Assembly: GCA_002633005.1 (NCBI GenBank)
Contig: NMRA01000151.1
Location: 285,337-349,336, forward strand
Direction of reading: 5' to 3'
Length of the DNA stretch: 64,000 nt
Source: Phoronis australis
Lineage: Eukaryota; Phoronida; Phoronidae
In this document: positions 46,188-57,059 of the stretch, piece by piece
Layout: the number at the start of each line of letters is the position of its first letter
Numbering within the stretch: the stretch's first letter is position 1
Position numbers and translations under genes: made by a program
Notes under the pieces: generated by a model
What the model was told of the DNA's origin: nothing
The model's input: only the letters and a program-made list of their open reading frames with translations
The model's database searches: none

Positions 46188-48361
46188 TTACGCTTCTTTG
46201 AAGTCCACTTGGACCAACGTTGCAAGGATAGCAGCTATTCGTTTCTCCATCGTCTCCAGATTACATCTACTAAAAACTAAACTAGTTACCAACGCTTTCG
46301 CATATAAACATCCTGACGCTGAAACTGGCCCCGAGGGAAGCAGAATAACTGATGACCTCAGGGTTAGGATATTGCTTGGCGACAATGGGTTCAAGTCATC
46401 TGCATCTGTCGCCATTGGAGTAAGAGGACGCGAATTGACGATGGCTTCGGCGTCACAGAACAAACTACACAGCGATTCGACATCCAGACAGCTAGATGCG
46501 TCCCTCAAAGAATATAAAACTGAACGCTGCACTATCGTATACTCAATTTCTGCGAGAACCTGCTTCAATTCACGTAAGCACCAACAAAATTTGTCGCATT
46601 ATCAAAAAAGACAACGGATATCATTACCTCTGGGAGCGACAAATCTTCGCAAGGCGTTAATAAAAGAATCTGTACTGCGGCTGTGCGCTTTATCTATATG
46701 CACCGCCCGGTTGGACATGCAGGTCAGAAAAATCGTTTCAAATCTTTTTGTCCCTCTGTCAGAATAAATATTGATTAAGTAATTAGTAAGAATAGACCCA
46801 TTTTAAGTTGCCCAAAAATATTGCATATGTACTTTTAAATCACGAGGTCAGACATGGATTTTAACGTCAAAATCTATTTTTAGATGGTGTTTACTACTTT
46901 GGTTCTGGGGTCAAAGCACTGTAGAGATTCTAGAAATTTCTGAGAGCAAATTGTAACATCCAATGATATGATTAGATAAGATCATGGAGTTTTTATTAGC
47001 CAATCACTAAATAAGTAGAATATTATAATATGAGCTGAAATTAAGGGGATGTTCAGATGAGCTATAGTAGTTGAAGTATAATGACTCGCTACAGTGTACA
47101 AAGGAAATTGTACAACAGAGCCATCTCGTGGAAGATTCTGAAGAGGGTCTTGGCAAGGGCAAGGGTTAACGAGCAGGAAGTTAACTATGAGCTCGTCACT
47201 TGCATCGTGGGTAGTAAGATACTACCTATACGTATTGCGTCGCGAGGAACTGTGATCAGCAAGAGGAATCGCAGGTAGAAGATACTACCTGCAAGTGTTG
47301 CGTCACGAGAGACAGTGACCAGCAAGAGGATTCGTGCGTAGAAGATACTGCCTGCAAGTGCTGCGTCACCAGAGACTGCGACCAGCAAGTACACTGTCAC
47401 AATACAGCGTGTATAGCGAGAAGATTCACCAACAGGACTGTCACCCAACAAGTGGAGAGTCCTACAGCTTGGACAGCAGATAAGACATTTTATTATTTTG
47501 GTTGATTGATTGAAGTCATCTTTAAAGAGGGCGCTAGCGTAGTTACTCCTTTGTAGTTGATTACTCAATTATCAACAGGTTTCAGTTTTCTACTTAGTGG
47601 TTATCATATAATAAATAATTTACTGGATTTAATCATTCTCTCTCCATCTACGCACAATCTCAAAGCATAGCCACCTTTTGGACAAACCCACAGTCAATCT
47701 TCGACACCCTCCTTCACCGTGAATGGGCCAAAGTCAAATCTACGCAAGTGTATGTGAATGGTGGATCAGTAGCGGTTCTCGATAAGGGTTAATGTGCCAC
47801 AAGTTGCTCAGAGAACGATCCACGGAGGCGTCAGCAACGATTAACCACCCGCCTGAAGGGCGAATTACAAGCAACAATCCAATACCTTTAGCGTACGGAT
47901 GACATTACATGACTTCGATCGGCGTGCCCAAGAGTTTATGATTAAGTTGTACGATGACTTCAGTGACGTGGCCTTTTTGGTAGGATGATTGGAGATTTCA
48001 TATTTTCAGACAGCGATTTTATGGCTAGTCCTCCAACTACTTTGATCCAACCATCCTCCATAAAAGGATTCAACCCAGTCAAAGAGCTCTTGTCTGTTCT
48101 GCTGACAGACAGCGTTTGCTCTTTCTGAAGAAAGAAGTCTCTCTGAACAATTTTTAGCAAAGCAACTTCGGCTGCAAACAATTCGTCTACGCTGTAAGGG
48201 TTTGCAAACCAAGCTTCTTCAGCGGTGGGATTCCGATGATCCTGGAGATATTGCAACATATGAAGCAAACTGCGGTACAAAGCAAAGGCTTTCTTCATCA
48301 GATACCAGTCACAATAGTGGTTTGCAAGACATTTCATGACATTGAAGGAAACGTAAGTCAC
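46188..48361 (-). pseudogene. BEL/Pao integrase region
   Basis: Minus-strand pieces in order: DELFAAEVALLKIVQRDFF, DGWIKVVGGLAIKSLSE and IILPKRPRHVTEVI (integrase zinc-binding N-terminus, 48,361-47,900). DFGPFTVKEG follows at about 47,725 (start of the catalytic core), then FCDAEAIVNSRPLTPM and LSPSNILTLRS (last catalytic Glu region, 46,568-46,188). The integrase inserts the cDNA. About 1 kb between 46,800 and 47,640 has no integrase homology and holds a 63-bp minisatellite, so the core is interrupted. An overlapping plus-strand open frame (46,063-46,767) is its antisense shadow. Confidence 0.78.
47209..47395. repeat. 63-bp minisatellite (3 copies)
   Basis: Units start GTAG(T)AAGATACTACCTGCAA and carry 'gaccagcaagaggattcg'. 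Unit lengths are 64, 63 and about 59 bp. Located within unexplained DNA inside the BEL/Pao integrase region. Confidence 0.8.
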
Positions 48362-48548
48362 AATCGAGGCACTCTGAGCAGCCTGTTGTCCAATGTTTTC
48401 TCGAGAAAAAACAGGTTGTACTGACCAGAGACTCTATACTTGCCTTAAAAAGGGAGGTTCAGACAACTTAATGGCATCCGTTGTCATCATCTGTCCTTTG
48501 AAACCAATGGAGTCCTCATCGGTGAGGTTGCTAAACGAGTCAACATGT

Positions 48549-48764
48549 CTATTGCGGGGGCTCCGACCTTTCTCGTATGGTGCGTACTCTGTTGGCTACA
48601 AATATGGGAAAACGTCTGCTGCCATTAGCAATAAAGTGGAGAACTGCCGTACAGTCTGTGTGGTACACGATTCTATCAAATTTAGTTTTCAGCTCCTTAG
48701 TCAACAACTGGCCAATACTCACCGACAATGTGGCTGCGGTGAGCTCTAGTCTGGTAATCGTCAT
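48549..48764 (-). pseudogene. BEL/Pao RNase H-like region
   Basis: ITRLELTAATLSVSIGQLL, then HTDCTAVLHFIANGSRRF and VANRVRTIRE. LEL (Glu) and TDC (Asp) match the RNase H-like pattern of BEL/Pao pol. It lies between RT and integrase. Confidence 0.8.
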
Positions 48765-48972
48765 AAGTTCGATAGATGCTACTCGTTCTTTGCTGGACGC
48801 AAACGAAATGGGAATGTCGCCGCTTTCATTTACTAGGCATAGAAAGGCACACGACGCATAACCACTGGAACTAGGATCGCAAAGATGTGCAGTTGGGTTA
48901 ACGTCACATGACCAATGCTCTCAGGCTTGTGACGTCTGCCAATGCTAAAATTTTCTAGCGCAAGAAGCTCGG

Positions 48973-49640
48973 CTAACCACTTGGATAATCTTGCGGCATA
49001 TCTATCAGAACTATGTCATCCCAGCCAATGGTCTCTTTGCAAAGTTCCTGTAAGACACGCTTAGTAAGTAAAGCAAACGATGCTATGAATCGAAGAAGAT
49101 CATAAATGGAACTGACTACTGACAGCGTAGTTCTCCTGGTTGGTGGCTTGTCAGAGACGAAAACCTGGAAATTGTACCTGTCAGAAAACACACACCACTG
49201 CACACGGAGGACACGTTCTTCAGGCAAAGAAAGCTTGGGTGTCTTTAGCACGCTCTTTTTCTGGAATAGACTTTGGCCACCATAAGAACCACAAAAAGTC
49301 ACGGTGCTCTGGGGACATCTTGACCTGGTGAAACATTGCCTCGATGTCAGCTGTAAAAGCAACATTGTTTCTCGAAATCTCATTGGAACACCGTTCAAAG
49401 AGTTTGTCAAGTCAGGAACCTGGATTAAGATACTGTTCAGTGAAACCCTTTGATAAGTTGCACTGCAGTCAAACACAGCTCGGATCTTACCAGGTTCACG
49501 TGGATGAAAAATTCCGTGGTGAGGGAGATACGAACAGCGGCCTTCGGGTGTCAGACGCTCTTTTGCTTGAACGTTTTTTGGATTAACCTTCTCAAGAATG
49601 TGACGTAGTCATCCCTATATCTTGAATCTCGCTGCATGTT
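48973..49640 (-). pseudogene. BEL/Pao reverse transcriptase, catalytic block deleted
   Basis: HHGIFHPREP, then [34 protein letters not shown] and FCGSYGG. The frame then passes directly to [36 protein letters not shown] and ELCKETIGWDD. The family normally has a long segment with the YVDD active site between the WW(P/S)GG and ERVLGVQW motifs. Here it is missing within one continuous frame, so the RT is inactive by an in-frame deletion. This would have copied element RNA to cDNA. Confidence 0.82.
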
Positions 49641-49646
49641 CTTCTG

Positions 49647-50460
49647 CTAGTTTGCACGTGTCACGGCTTGCTGTCTGTTGTCAGGAAAGATGGCCTTCTG
49701 GTCACGAAAAGGGAGTGGGATAACGTAGTTACCGTCTGTCATAGTCGTTTCAATAGCTACTAGATCCAAGAACGCCTGGCGCTCTACAGTCAATCCACGT
49801 TGGTCAGTTACAGCACTGGTGTTATCGCTGAAGTCAAACTCAAGGCGACTGATTACAGCATTAGGATTCAAAACTTCTTGACGACCTTCCTGGGCTGTTA
49901 TGTGGCAACATGATACAGTAATAGATAATGATGTAGAGCAGGCTCCATTAATGGTCCAGTCAGGCCGTAACCAAAATGCGAAGGGACCGCATTGGTGAGA
50001 GGGCACGGCACGTAATTGTTCAAGTGCATGTGGACAGTTGCTACTAATAAGCAAATCGATTTCGGGATCTGGGTGATATTTATGAATGAGTTTTGAAACT
50101 TCAGACATACCTGGAGTCATGTGCAAAACGTTTAGCTGGGGAATACGTCCATGATCCAGCTGGTAGGTCACACCTCGTGTACGTCTTTGGTAGCTTGAAG
50201 GGATTATCTTTGTTCCAGTCAGAGATAACAAGTCCTTCCACGGCCCTGGAGTCGATCACCAAACTTCCGTGCACAGTACTAAGCTGCAGTGCTAAGGGGG
50301 TCATTGGCACATCTAGTCCTTCCAATTGTCTTGCTCTAATGAAAGTTGCTGTACTAACTGGGTCGAAGAGTGAGTAAGTCTCCAGCACAACTCTGCCAGT
50401 CTCATGATGTACCTTCACATAGACAATAGCCTGAAGAACAAAATTGTCATTATTTAACAA
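49647..50460 (-). pseudogene. BEL/Pao protease and linker region
   Basis: Aspartic protease-like sequence VVLETYSLFDPVSTATFI (DPV where an active DSG/DPG triad is expected), ARQLEGLDVPMTPLALQLST and AVEGLVISDW. After it come the BEL-typical IDLLISSNCPHALEQLRAV and CGPFAFWLRPDWTINGAC. The region occupies two overlapping frames, so at least one frameshift is present. It lies just upstream of RT and just downstream of the inserted Penelope-like fragment. Confidence 0.78.
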
Positions 50461-50494
50461 ACATCAGTGCCCACAAGACAACTTCACAGTAGTT

Positions 50495-52110
50495 TAAAAA
50501 ACGGACAATAGCCGCACAAATGAAAAAGTTCAGATTGATTCGACGTTTCATCTATTCATTAGACATCAGCAGGTGATAAACAATAAGACATCAACATCCG
50601 ATTTCATAAAGGTGGTTTAAAGTTAAACCTGGTTTAAACTGGACTTAGACCAGGTTTAAATATAATCTGAATTTCATGAAGGTGTTTTGACTTTGAGACC
50701 ATTGGTCTAGTAAAGCCTGGTTTAACTCCAGTTTAGACCTGGTCTAAGTCAGTTTTTATTTCACCAATGAGGTCTATATTCCTTAAACATATATTAAGAT
50801 CTTAAACCAGGTTTAACTTTAGACTTGGTCAGACCCAGGTTTAATGCTATTAACCATGCCTGACTTGCATGATATTGGTACAACTGAATGATGCCGCGGT
50901 GTGCATTTACGACGCAGTTTTAGAGCGAGGATGGACTATTTTCAATATTCAGTTTTACGACGACACGATATTAATTATAGCAGGGTCGGATCTATGATTT
51001 TTAAAGGGGGGAGTCGCTTAAGAATTTTTTAAAAAGGGGGACCAAGTTAACAATTTGAAAATTATAGATTTGATATTATAATCAAGCAAAAAAGGGGACC
51101 CGGACCCCTTAACCCCCTTGGATCCGCCTATGCGGAGATCAGTAGGTGCTGGAGGGTGTCCTTAGATTCCTCAGAATACGACTAGTCGAGCAGGGCGTCA
51201 AGTCATCGTCGTAAGCGCTACGGTTTGACTGAAGACAGCATCTTCTGGTCCTTCTGACTGAGTTCCACCTTCACTGATCTTGCCCTCCCCCTTGTGGTCG
51301 CGAAAAATGAACACTAAAATGGCACGGGAATAAATTGTGGCATTTATCATGATGCAGATAATCGTGAGCATGTACTTTAATGTGTGTACGCATGTGTTGG
51401 GCTTAGATATTTCATTTTCCTCATGAGAAAAGCTTTTAGACATTTTTCGCAAATTAAATGTCTGCTCTGATTCTACTAGTATGTGCCATTTGCATACGTG
51501 ATCGAGGTTTCATTAAAACACTTTATAGTTTCTTTGTTGGGTTAATCCAGATCGACACAGTAGGGTGGCTTGGATAATTTAAACCTGGTTTTACTAAACT
51601 AGCTCTCTGGTCTAACAAAACCAGGCTATCAGACTTTTAAACCACGTTGGTGAAATGCAAGTTAGGTGTGAAATTAGACCAGGTTTGGGAAGACCAGGTT
51701 TAAGAGTTAAACCTGGTTTTGTTGAACCACCTTTATGAAATCGGCTGCAAGTGTCTATATACCAGTCAGGTTACATTCATGAAGTGAAATGAGTGACGCA
51801 ACAACACAGGGAATAGTAACAAGGTCATCACCACAGCTGCATATTCAATGAGCTCTGTATGTTATTCAGTGAACCAGCAACATGCTTGTCCTGAATTGCC
51901 AATGACTTTTAATATAAAGTAATTCTTTTCTAGGTTCTTTAGAAATAATACAGACTGAATTAACTTGGTGGTTGTCATTGACAGAACGGCTATAGACGTT
52001 GCTTTTGTCTGAGGTGTAATGTTCCCTTAATCTGTCAGAGACGTCTTCGTGCGAGTCCGAAATAGAATTCATTGAAGTTATCACATTCAACCTTAAAACA
52101 ACACTGCTAT
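50495..52110 (-). mobile_element. Penelope-like fragment, third copy, itself interrupted
   Basis: The left end ('ggacaatagccgcacaaatg', 'tctattcattagacatcagc') and the right part match the palindrome copies at 41.6-42.5 kb. The right part's minus-strand frame 51,866-52,090 reads REHYTSDKSNVYSRSVND then KELLYIK. A 1.15-kb inverted-repeat element (50,598-51,744) splits it. The GIY-YIG domain is partial and no RT is present. Confidence 0.78.
50598..51744. mobile_element. Inverted-repeat (MITE-like) element nested in the Penelope fragment
   Basis: The termini CCGATTTCATAAAGGTGGTT and its inverted copy ending CTTTATGAAATCGG bound 1,147 bp. Subterminal zones are dense in AAACCTGGTTTAA-type words in both orientations. 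Near 50,982-51,135 it contains a GGATCYR...GGATCCGCC pair resembling the GGCGGATC MITE family, possibly a further nested insertion. No transposase coding and no clear target duplication. Confidence 0.75.
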
Positions 52111-52459
52111 AGGTGACTTCAGTTTACACAGCAAGTAAGTTTGCAAAGAAGTCTTCCTATTTCGACCGCCTTTAAACACGTGATTTCTGCCAAGGCTTAC
52201 GTAGCACAAATTCTGATCCTTCAGGACATTATTTCTCTCTGATATGCGCTTCTGAAGCAATGTCTTTCAATCCTTCAGCCTGGGCGGCGCGGCATAGAAA
52301 AAAGTGGACTGTAGCCCCCCTGGCCCCCTATGGTGTGCCGCCTATGTTAAGGCGATGAGGATGTTTGCAGAACAAACAGAATAGGCTAGAACTCACGCCG
52401 AATTTCGTAACAAACAAAAATGAACATTGTTTTTTCCCCACGGCTGTCTTTTTGGGTGG

Positions 52460-53240
52460 TACTCTTCAAGTGCGACTCATCCAAACACCCGGTCATTGTT
52501 GGCTTGCGAGGTACTTTGAATGACCGTCACCAAATCGCTGAAAATTGGAATAAGGCGTGATCTCCGCAACGCAGCTACCCTGTCTCTCCATTTGTTTCGC
52601 ATGGACGCAGAAGTTCCCGTACCGCTGTCTGCATATTTGGAGGATGGCCCAATACCTCTAAGTGCGGTATACCTCTCATGGCATGGCGGCATGTTTGTAG
52701 GAAACAGCACAGTCGTTTAAAGCCTTGTCCGCCGTCGTGCTCGATCGGTAGTTGGCGTCGGCCCTGATATAGGAAACGGAACCGCTGGCGCGGTCTCCGA
52801 AGCCAGGTGCCGTAACAATAGACATAGCCGATGAAATAGTTCTTATGGCGTTGTCCTTGGACGCACACAATATCGAGGCAGACTGCATACTAAATGGCAC
52901 GAAAACGGGCGAAAAGTCGGCACCAGTTGTGGACGTCGACAAGTAGTGGACAACATGGCGCAGACACTTGCGTGGAATTGACAAACGGTGGCTCGATCAG
53001 CTGCATAGATTTGACGTCTTGTGACCCGGAAGTCATCATTTCGTGTACGACAGGTAGCGCTGACGTAGGTGTATAATGGGTTGCCTGTGGCGCAGTCTGT
53101 AAGACAGCGGAGTTGACATCGTGAAGCGCGGTTGCTGGCGAATCATGAACAACACGTGGCATGAACGTAAATGATTGCACAAGTGGCGACGCCATTTGAA
53201 ACATGGGTTTTGCACCGAAACTAGTGTCCAGTTCGTCCAT
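52460..53240 (-). pseudogene. BEL/Pao gag-like region
   Basis: In the best frame, MRNKWRDRVAALRRSRLIPI and FSDLVTVIQS...NNDRVFG match the BEL gag pattern (W-R...P.F.DLV.F....A...DPVFG). Upstream frames at 52,676-53,240 encode Ser/Ala/Pro-rich sequence. Three frames are needed to cover it, so it is broken. It encodes the particle structural protein. Confidence 0.6.
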
Positions 53241-53853
53241 GACTTTTTGTCTGGCTTACGTTACTTTGATTTCTGTCGTTTGCTGTAGCTCCTTGGCTCT
53301 GATTCCCAAAATAACCTTTCCTGCTTAAGTTTGAATTTGTCTTTTAAAACTTCCCTACAAGCTAGTAGTTCTGCTTTTTGACTGCTTGAAATCGATGCCG
53401 AAGATTTCTGGGACTCTGAAGATAGGGAATCATAGTCGGTTTCTTCACCGAGTATTTGTTGCCTCAGCCATCTCAGTTAGTGTGGACGATAATATAACGC
53501 GTCGGCTTCGTTTAACAGTTTTATTCTTAAAGAGACGATTAACTACAAACGATAAATAATGTTTGTCAGATAACAACCAAACAATATTCTCAAAACCTTA
53601 CTCAATACGGCTCGAACCCGAACTGTACAAAACCACCACACAGCAGTCGTTACAGGATAACAGTGAAACGCTACAGGTATATAATCCAGTAGACCTACAT
53701 GAATAAGATAAACGTAAAGCATTAACTAAATTACTTACTGGAGTTTTCCGCATGACCCAAGTAATACTTCCTCTTAAGTACAACATGATACATGACGAGA
53801 ACCAATATTCGAAATGAGCGCTACAAGCGACTGCAGAAGCTAAAAACCATTAA

Positions 53854-55167
53854 AGACAAAGGCAACCTTTTTTCATGTCACTTTTAGCAAAAATAAGGTT
53901 CGTTGATTATCCCAGACACATTTTTCACTTAATTACAGCTTTTCGTAATTTGATTAATTTCTCGTCCTCTACTCCGGAAGTGACGTTTCGAGAGGCAAGA
54001 GTTTCGCGCCAATTTCTTTTCATTATAGTGTGCGAGAGCTGTCGAGTCAGTCATTGTTCTACCTCGTTTGTAATAAGTTCGGTCGTCGTTTGCTTTTGTT
54101 TACAAGTCAGTCAACTTGCCACGCTGTTGCTGCGTGCCGGGATGTACTCATTATCGTCTCACACGCGCTTTGGGTACCTTGCGTCGCTTTCCGAAGGATG
54201 ACACACTTCGCCGTACTTGGCTAGCTCGTTCATGTGAAGAACGCAGCGCTACCCGTCCACGCAACGTACAAAGCAACGGAGGTTACCGAGTGTGTGGCAA
54301 GCATTTTCTGCCGTCAGATTATGACAGATATGTACGCTGAATTGATGAAGGTCCCTGCGAAACAATGACGCCTGAAGAAGGGTTCCATACCGTTGCTGTT
54401 GATTCCCGGCAGTGCCCCGTCGCCAACCCCGAGAAGTCTGTTTTTTGAAGCGAGAAGCCTTGCGAGCTGTGGCCACTATATACAGTGACTGAAGGCACTT
54501 CATCTACTGTCACCCATGCCTCCGAACGTAGCCCATTGCATGCAATTCCGGAAACTAGCAGTGATTCGCCCTGTGCTGTTGTCTCTAGCCCAGAGCCTGT
54601 AAGCAGCCCTGCAGCGATGTTGAGTAGTGGGAGTGAATACAGGCCCAGTTCGACACCCAGTGAAGAGGACAGTTCGTCATCCAATGAACAGATCGGTGAG
54701 CCTAAGTTTGATAAGTTTATTGTGGACTTGTATTGGAGCTATTTGGAAGGTGCCACGTGTGTGGCGAGGGAGTAAGCAGTTTGGGTGCTCAGATCACCCT
54801 CCAGTGGGAGTGTGTCGCGGGACTCTGGGGCAAGTGGGACAGTTCTTCCTCTGTACGTGAGACGATAATGAGTACACCCCAGTACGCAGCAACAGCGTGG
54901 CATGTTGACGGACTCATTAGCAAAAGCAAACGACGACCGAACTTATCACAACAGAGGTAGAACAATGACTGACTCGACTGCTCTCACAGTCAGACTATAT
55001 GAAAAGAAATTGGCGCGAAATTCTTACCTCCCAAAACGTCACTTCCGGAGTAGATGACGAGTAATTAATTAAATTACGAAAAGCAGTAAATAAGTGAAAA
55101 ATATGTCTGGGATAATCAACGAACCTTAGTTTCCCTAAAATGACATAAAAAAAGGTTGCCTTCGCCT
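53854..55167 (+). mobile_element. Kolobok-like THAP transposon, 1,314 bp, TTAA duplication
   Basis: Flanked by TTAA at 53,850-53,853 and 55,168-55,171, where the uninterrupted sister LTR has a single TCAA. Termini are AGACAAAGGCAACC and GGTTGCCTTCGCCT. The terminal inverted repeats extend about 310 bp (to about 54,168 on the left and from about 54,857 on the right) and include 'gtcattgttctacctc', 'tcggtcgtcgtttgcttttg' and the start of the THAP coding sequence. TTAA targets plus a THAP protein fit the Kolobok superfamily. It lacks a recognisable DDE transposase and is probably non-autonomous. Confidence 0.87.
54116..54340 (+). pseudogene. THAP zinc-finger protein of the Kolobok-like element, N-terminal frame
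   Basis: PRCCCVPGCTHYRLTRALGT, then RRFPKDDTLRRTWLA and VCGKHFLPSDYDRYVR: a full THAP C2CH finger (C of CCVPGC, W of RRTW, C and H of VCGKHF, and the following hydrophobic residues). THAP domains bind transposon ends. The frame starts at TTG where the mirrored right TIR has ATG, and it stops after 74 residues. A second frame, 54,485-54,775 (Ser/Pro/Glu-rich, then KFIV), continues the protein, and a third (54,733-54,960) holds LFGRCHVCGEGVSSLG, a CxxC module typical after THAP in these proteins. The gene is therefore frameshifted. Confidence 0.82.
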
Positions 55168-55349
55168 TTAAGCGGTACTCTGATTGGTTAGATTACAAAG
55201 GTAACATGTACTAAGCCAATAAAAAATTACTTAGGAGCGGGATTAGACCACAAATGCGATGCATTCTGGAAACATCCTAAGACGTACATACAACGCCCCT
55301 ACTGGATATTAAGTATTCTAAGCAAAGGACTAATGCTCCTGCATTAACA

Positions 55350-56560
55350 ATGGGCACACAGGTCCGCGGCCGCAGAAAAACAAAAATTCCGAAAAAGTAG
55401 AAAAAGAGAAAAAAAGTCCACTAAACTATCAAATTCGGCGAATGCATATTTCATAGCTCTGAACGTACCCCGTGAATTTTAGTTAAAGGTCCATATTCTC
55501 AAAACTTGGAGCCTTCCATATTTTAGGCTTGGTGCGCGCATGAATCTGGTCACCGGCATAAATCCGCAATAAAGGTAAGGACCGCCACTTACCGCCAAAA
55601 TTAAATATGTTCATTTTTGCGGCGGTCTTGAATGCTTGAAATTGACCATGTACAATCGCTTACAACGTTTAAATCACCAGCCTCCGTGTCAGCACCCAAA
55701 TATCCGAAATGGCGCTATTCTACACCGCCGTCGATCGACGGAATAAGAGCAAATTAAGCTGCGTCCACTGTTTAGCAAGCAGGAAATCAGAGTCGGTGCC
55801 GGATTTACTGGGTTACCACCACTCACTATGAACGGATATGTGTAATCACAAAGAGAAAGGAGTAATAATTGCTTGCATCCTCCAGAACCTCTTTCATACA
55901 AAAAGTGCAATTTCATAAAATATGAACAATAGTGATTGATTATATCCTAGAGCCCTCCCATAAGAGGCCTTCCAAATGAAAGAATCTCATTAAAAGAGGG
56001 ACAATGCCACGATAATATGAAAGGTTTGTCTTTTCAAAATAAAGAAGGGCAACAATTGATGCTAGCTTCACAGCTCAATCCACTGGGAGCCCGCGACCTT
56101 TTGAAAGATTTGCGAACAACATAAACACAAAAACAGACACTTTTACAAATGTCCCCATGAATTTGAAACTGAAAAAAAAATGTCCTGGAAAGTTGTGGAT
56201 TTTACATATTGTTTGAAGTTACGTAACATGCCCTAAATCAAGAGCAAGCACTCAATATATGCTGGATTTTTGAAGAACTGGGTGCACCCCTGACATAGTA
56301 AACGATTAAACTCGGCGCTCAGCAGAATGACTTGCACTACCTTTTGTAAATGTGGCTTTGGCCTCAGGATCGGAATGCTAGGCATCAAACGCAGAGCCAT
56401 CAAGTGGCCTTGTGCTCGGAATCCTTGTAGGCTCCGACACCTGCAATCAGGGTCAACGGCCTCTGAGTTATCACACAGTTTAAGTTATTGCATAATAAAA
56501 ATACAATTATTCTGCTTCAAAAATTGATATCACCCTAACGTTATTTCTTGGGCAATTTTC
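55350..56560. other. No gene recognised upstream of the Ig exon
   Basis: No coding or repeat signal that I can support. Other exons of the Ig gene were not found. Confidence 0.4.
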
Positions 56561-56563
56561 CAG

Positions 56564-56890
56564 CATATTCCATAACGCCGATCATTAGAAAAGATCAGAC
56601 CGTTGTCCATACCAATGATACAGTGATTGTCCAAGGCGATGTCGAATACAACATCAGTTGTAAAACAAACGGGACATCCAAAGATATGAACGTCACTTGG
56701 ACCTTTAACAGAGATGAAATAAATGTCACCAGTGACCAGCAAACAGTCAACTTCATGAATGACACCTCGATGTACGTGTACGAGAGAGCTCTGGCTTTCT
56801 TTCCCACGCAGGTCGCCAACCGAACAATTACATGTGTCGTGGAAATGAATAATTCGCAGGTTGCGTCAAAGTCAATCAGACTGGATATGT
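56564..56890 (+). CDS. Immunoglobulin-like domain exon
   Basis: This 327-bp exon encodes a 108-residue Ig-like domain of an unidentified cell-surface or secreted protein. It reads VEYNISCKTNGT (first core Cys), DMNVTWTFNRDEIN (core Trp), then VANRTITCVVEMNNSQVAS (second Cys): the C...W...C pattern of a C2/V-type domain. Several N-glycosylation sequons are visible (NGT, NVT, NDT, NRT, NNS). It is bounded by acceptor TTTTCCAG (ending 56,563) and donor GTAAGT (56,891). Both boundaries are phase 1, as is usual for shuffled Ig exons. The frame also runs 5 codons into the flanking intron on each side, which I exclude. Neighbouring exons were not found, so the gene is unnamed. Confidence 0.75.
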
Positions 56891-57059
56891 GTAAGTTGTT
56901 TTTGCATTAACCATGTAGGCCAGTATTTTTAAGTGTTTCCTGTTTTTTTTTCTAACGAGTGGTGTTTTTTAAGCCTGTGATTTGTAACACCTTCCGATCT
57001 TCAAACTCTCTAATCCTTGAAGGCTATTTCTCCATAGCTTCCACTAGGCCCTTAAACCA

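Larger units (their letters stand above)
45424..55349 (-). mobile_element. Degenerate BEL/Pao LTR retrotransposon with nested insertions
   Basis: On the minus strand the order is LTR - gag - protease - RT - RNase H - integrase - LTR, the BEL/Pao arrangement. The two LTRs share 'gataatataacg', 'cagcagtcgttacagg', 'aaagcattaactaaattact' and 'ggactaatgctcct'. They differ by many substitutions and an indel of about 60 bp, so either the insertion is old or they derive from two copies. I found no matching target duplication. A Penelope-like fragment (about 50,495-52,110) separates gag from protease, and a Kolobok-like element (53,854-55,167) splits the right LTR. All coding parts carry stops and frameshifts. 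Confidence 0.82.
53481..55349 (-). repeat. BEL/Pao 5' LTR, split by a transposon
   Basis: LTR pieces 53,481-53,853 and 55,168-55,349 (TTAA counted twice) rejoin to about 550 bp and align to 45,424-45,915 across the break ('gctaaaaa(c/t)cat' before it, 'ggtactctga' after it). Confidence 0.82.

Noticed and set aside
46063-46767. 234-residue plus-strand open frame
   Set aside because: It is antisense to the BEL/Pao integrase C-terminal region, which has clear family motifs on the minus strand; the plus frame has none.
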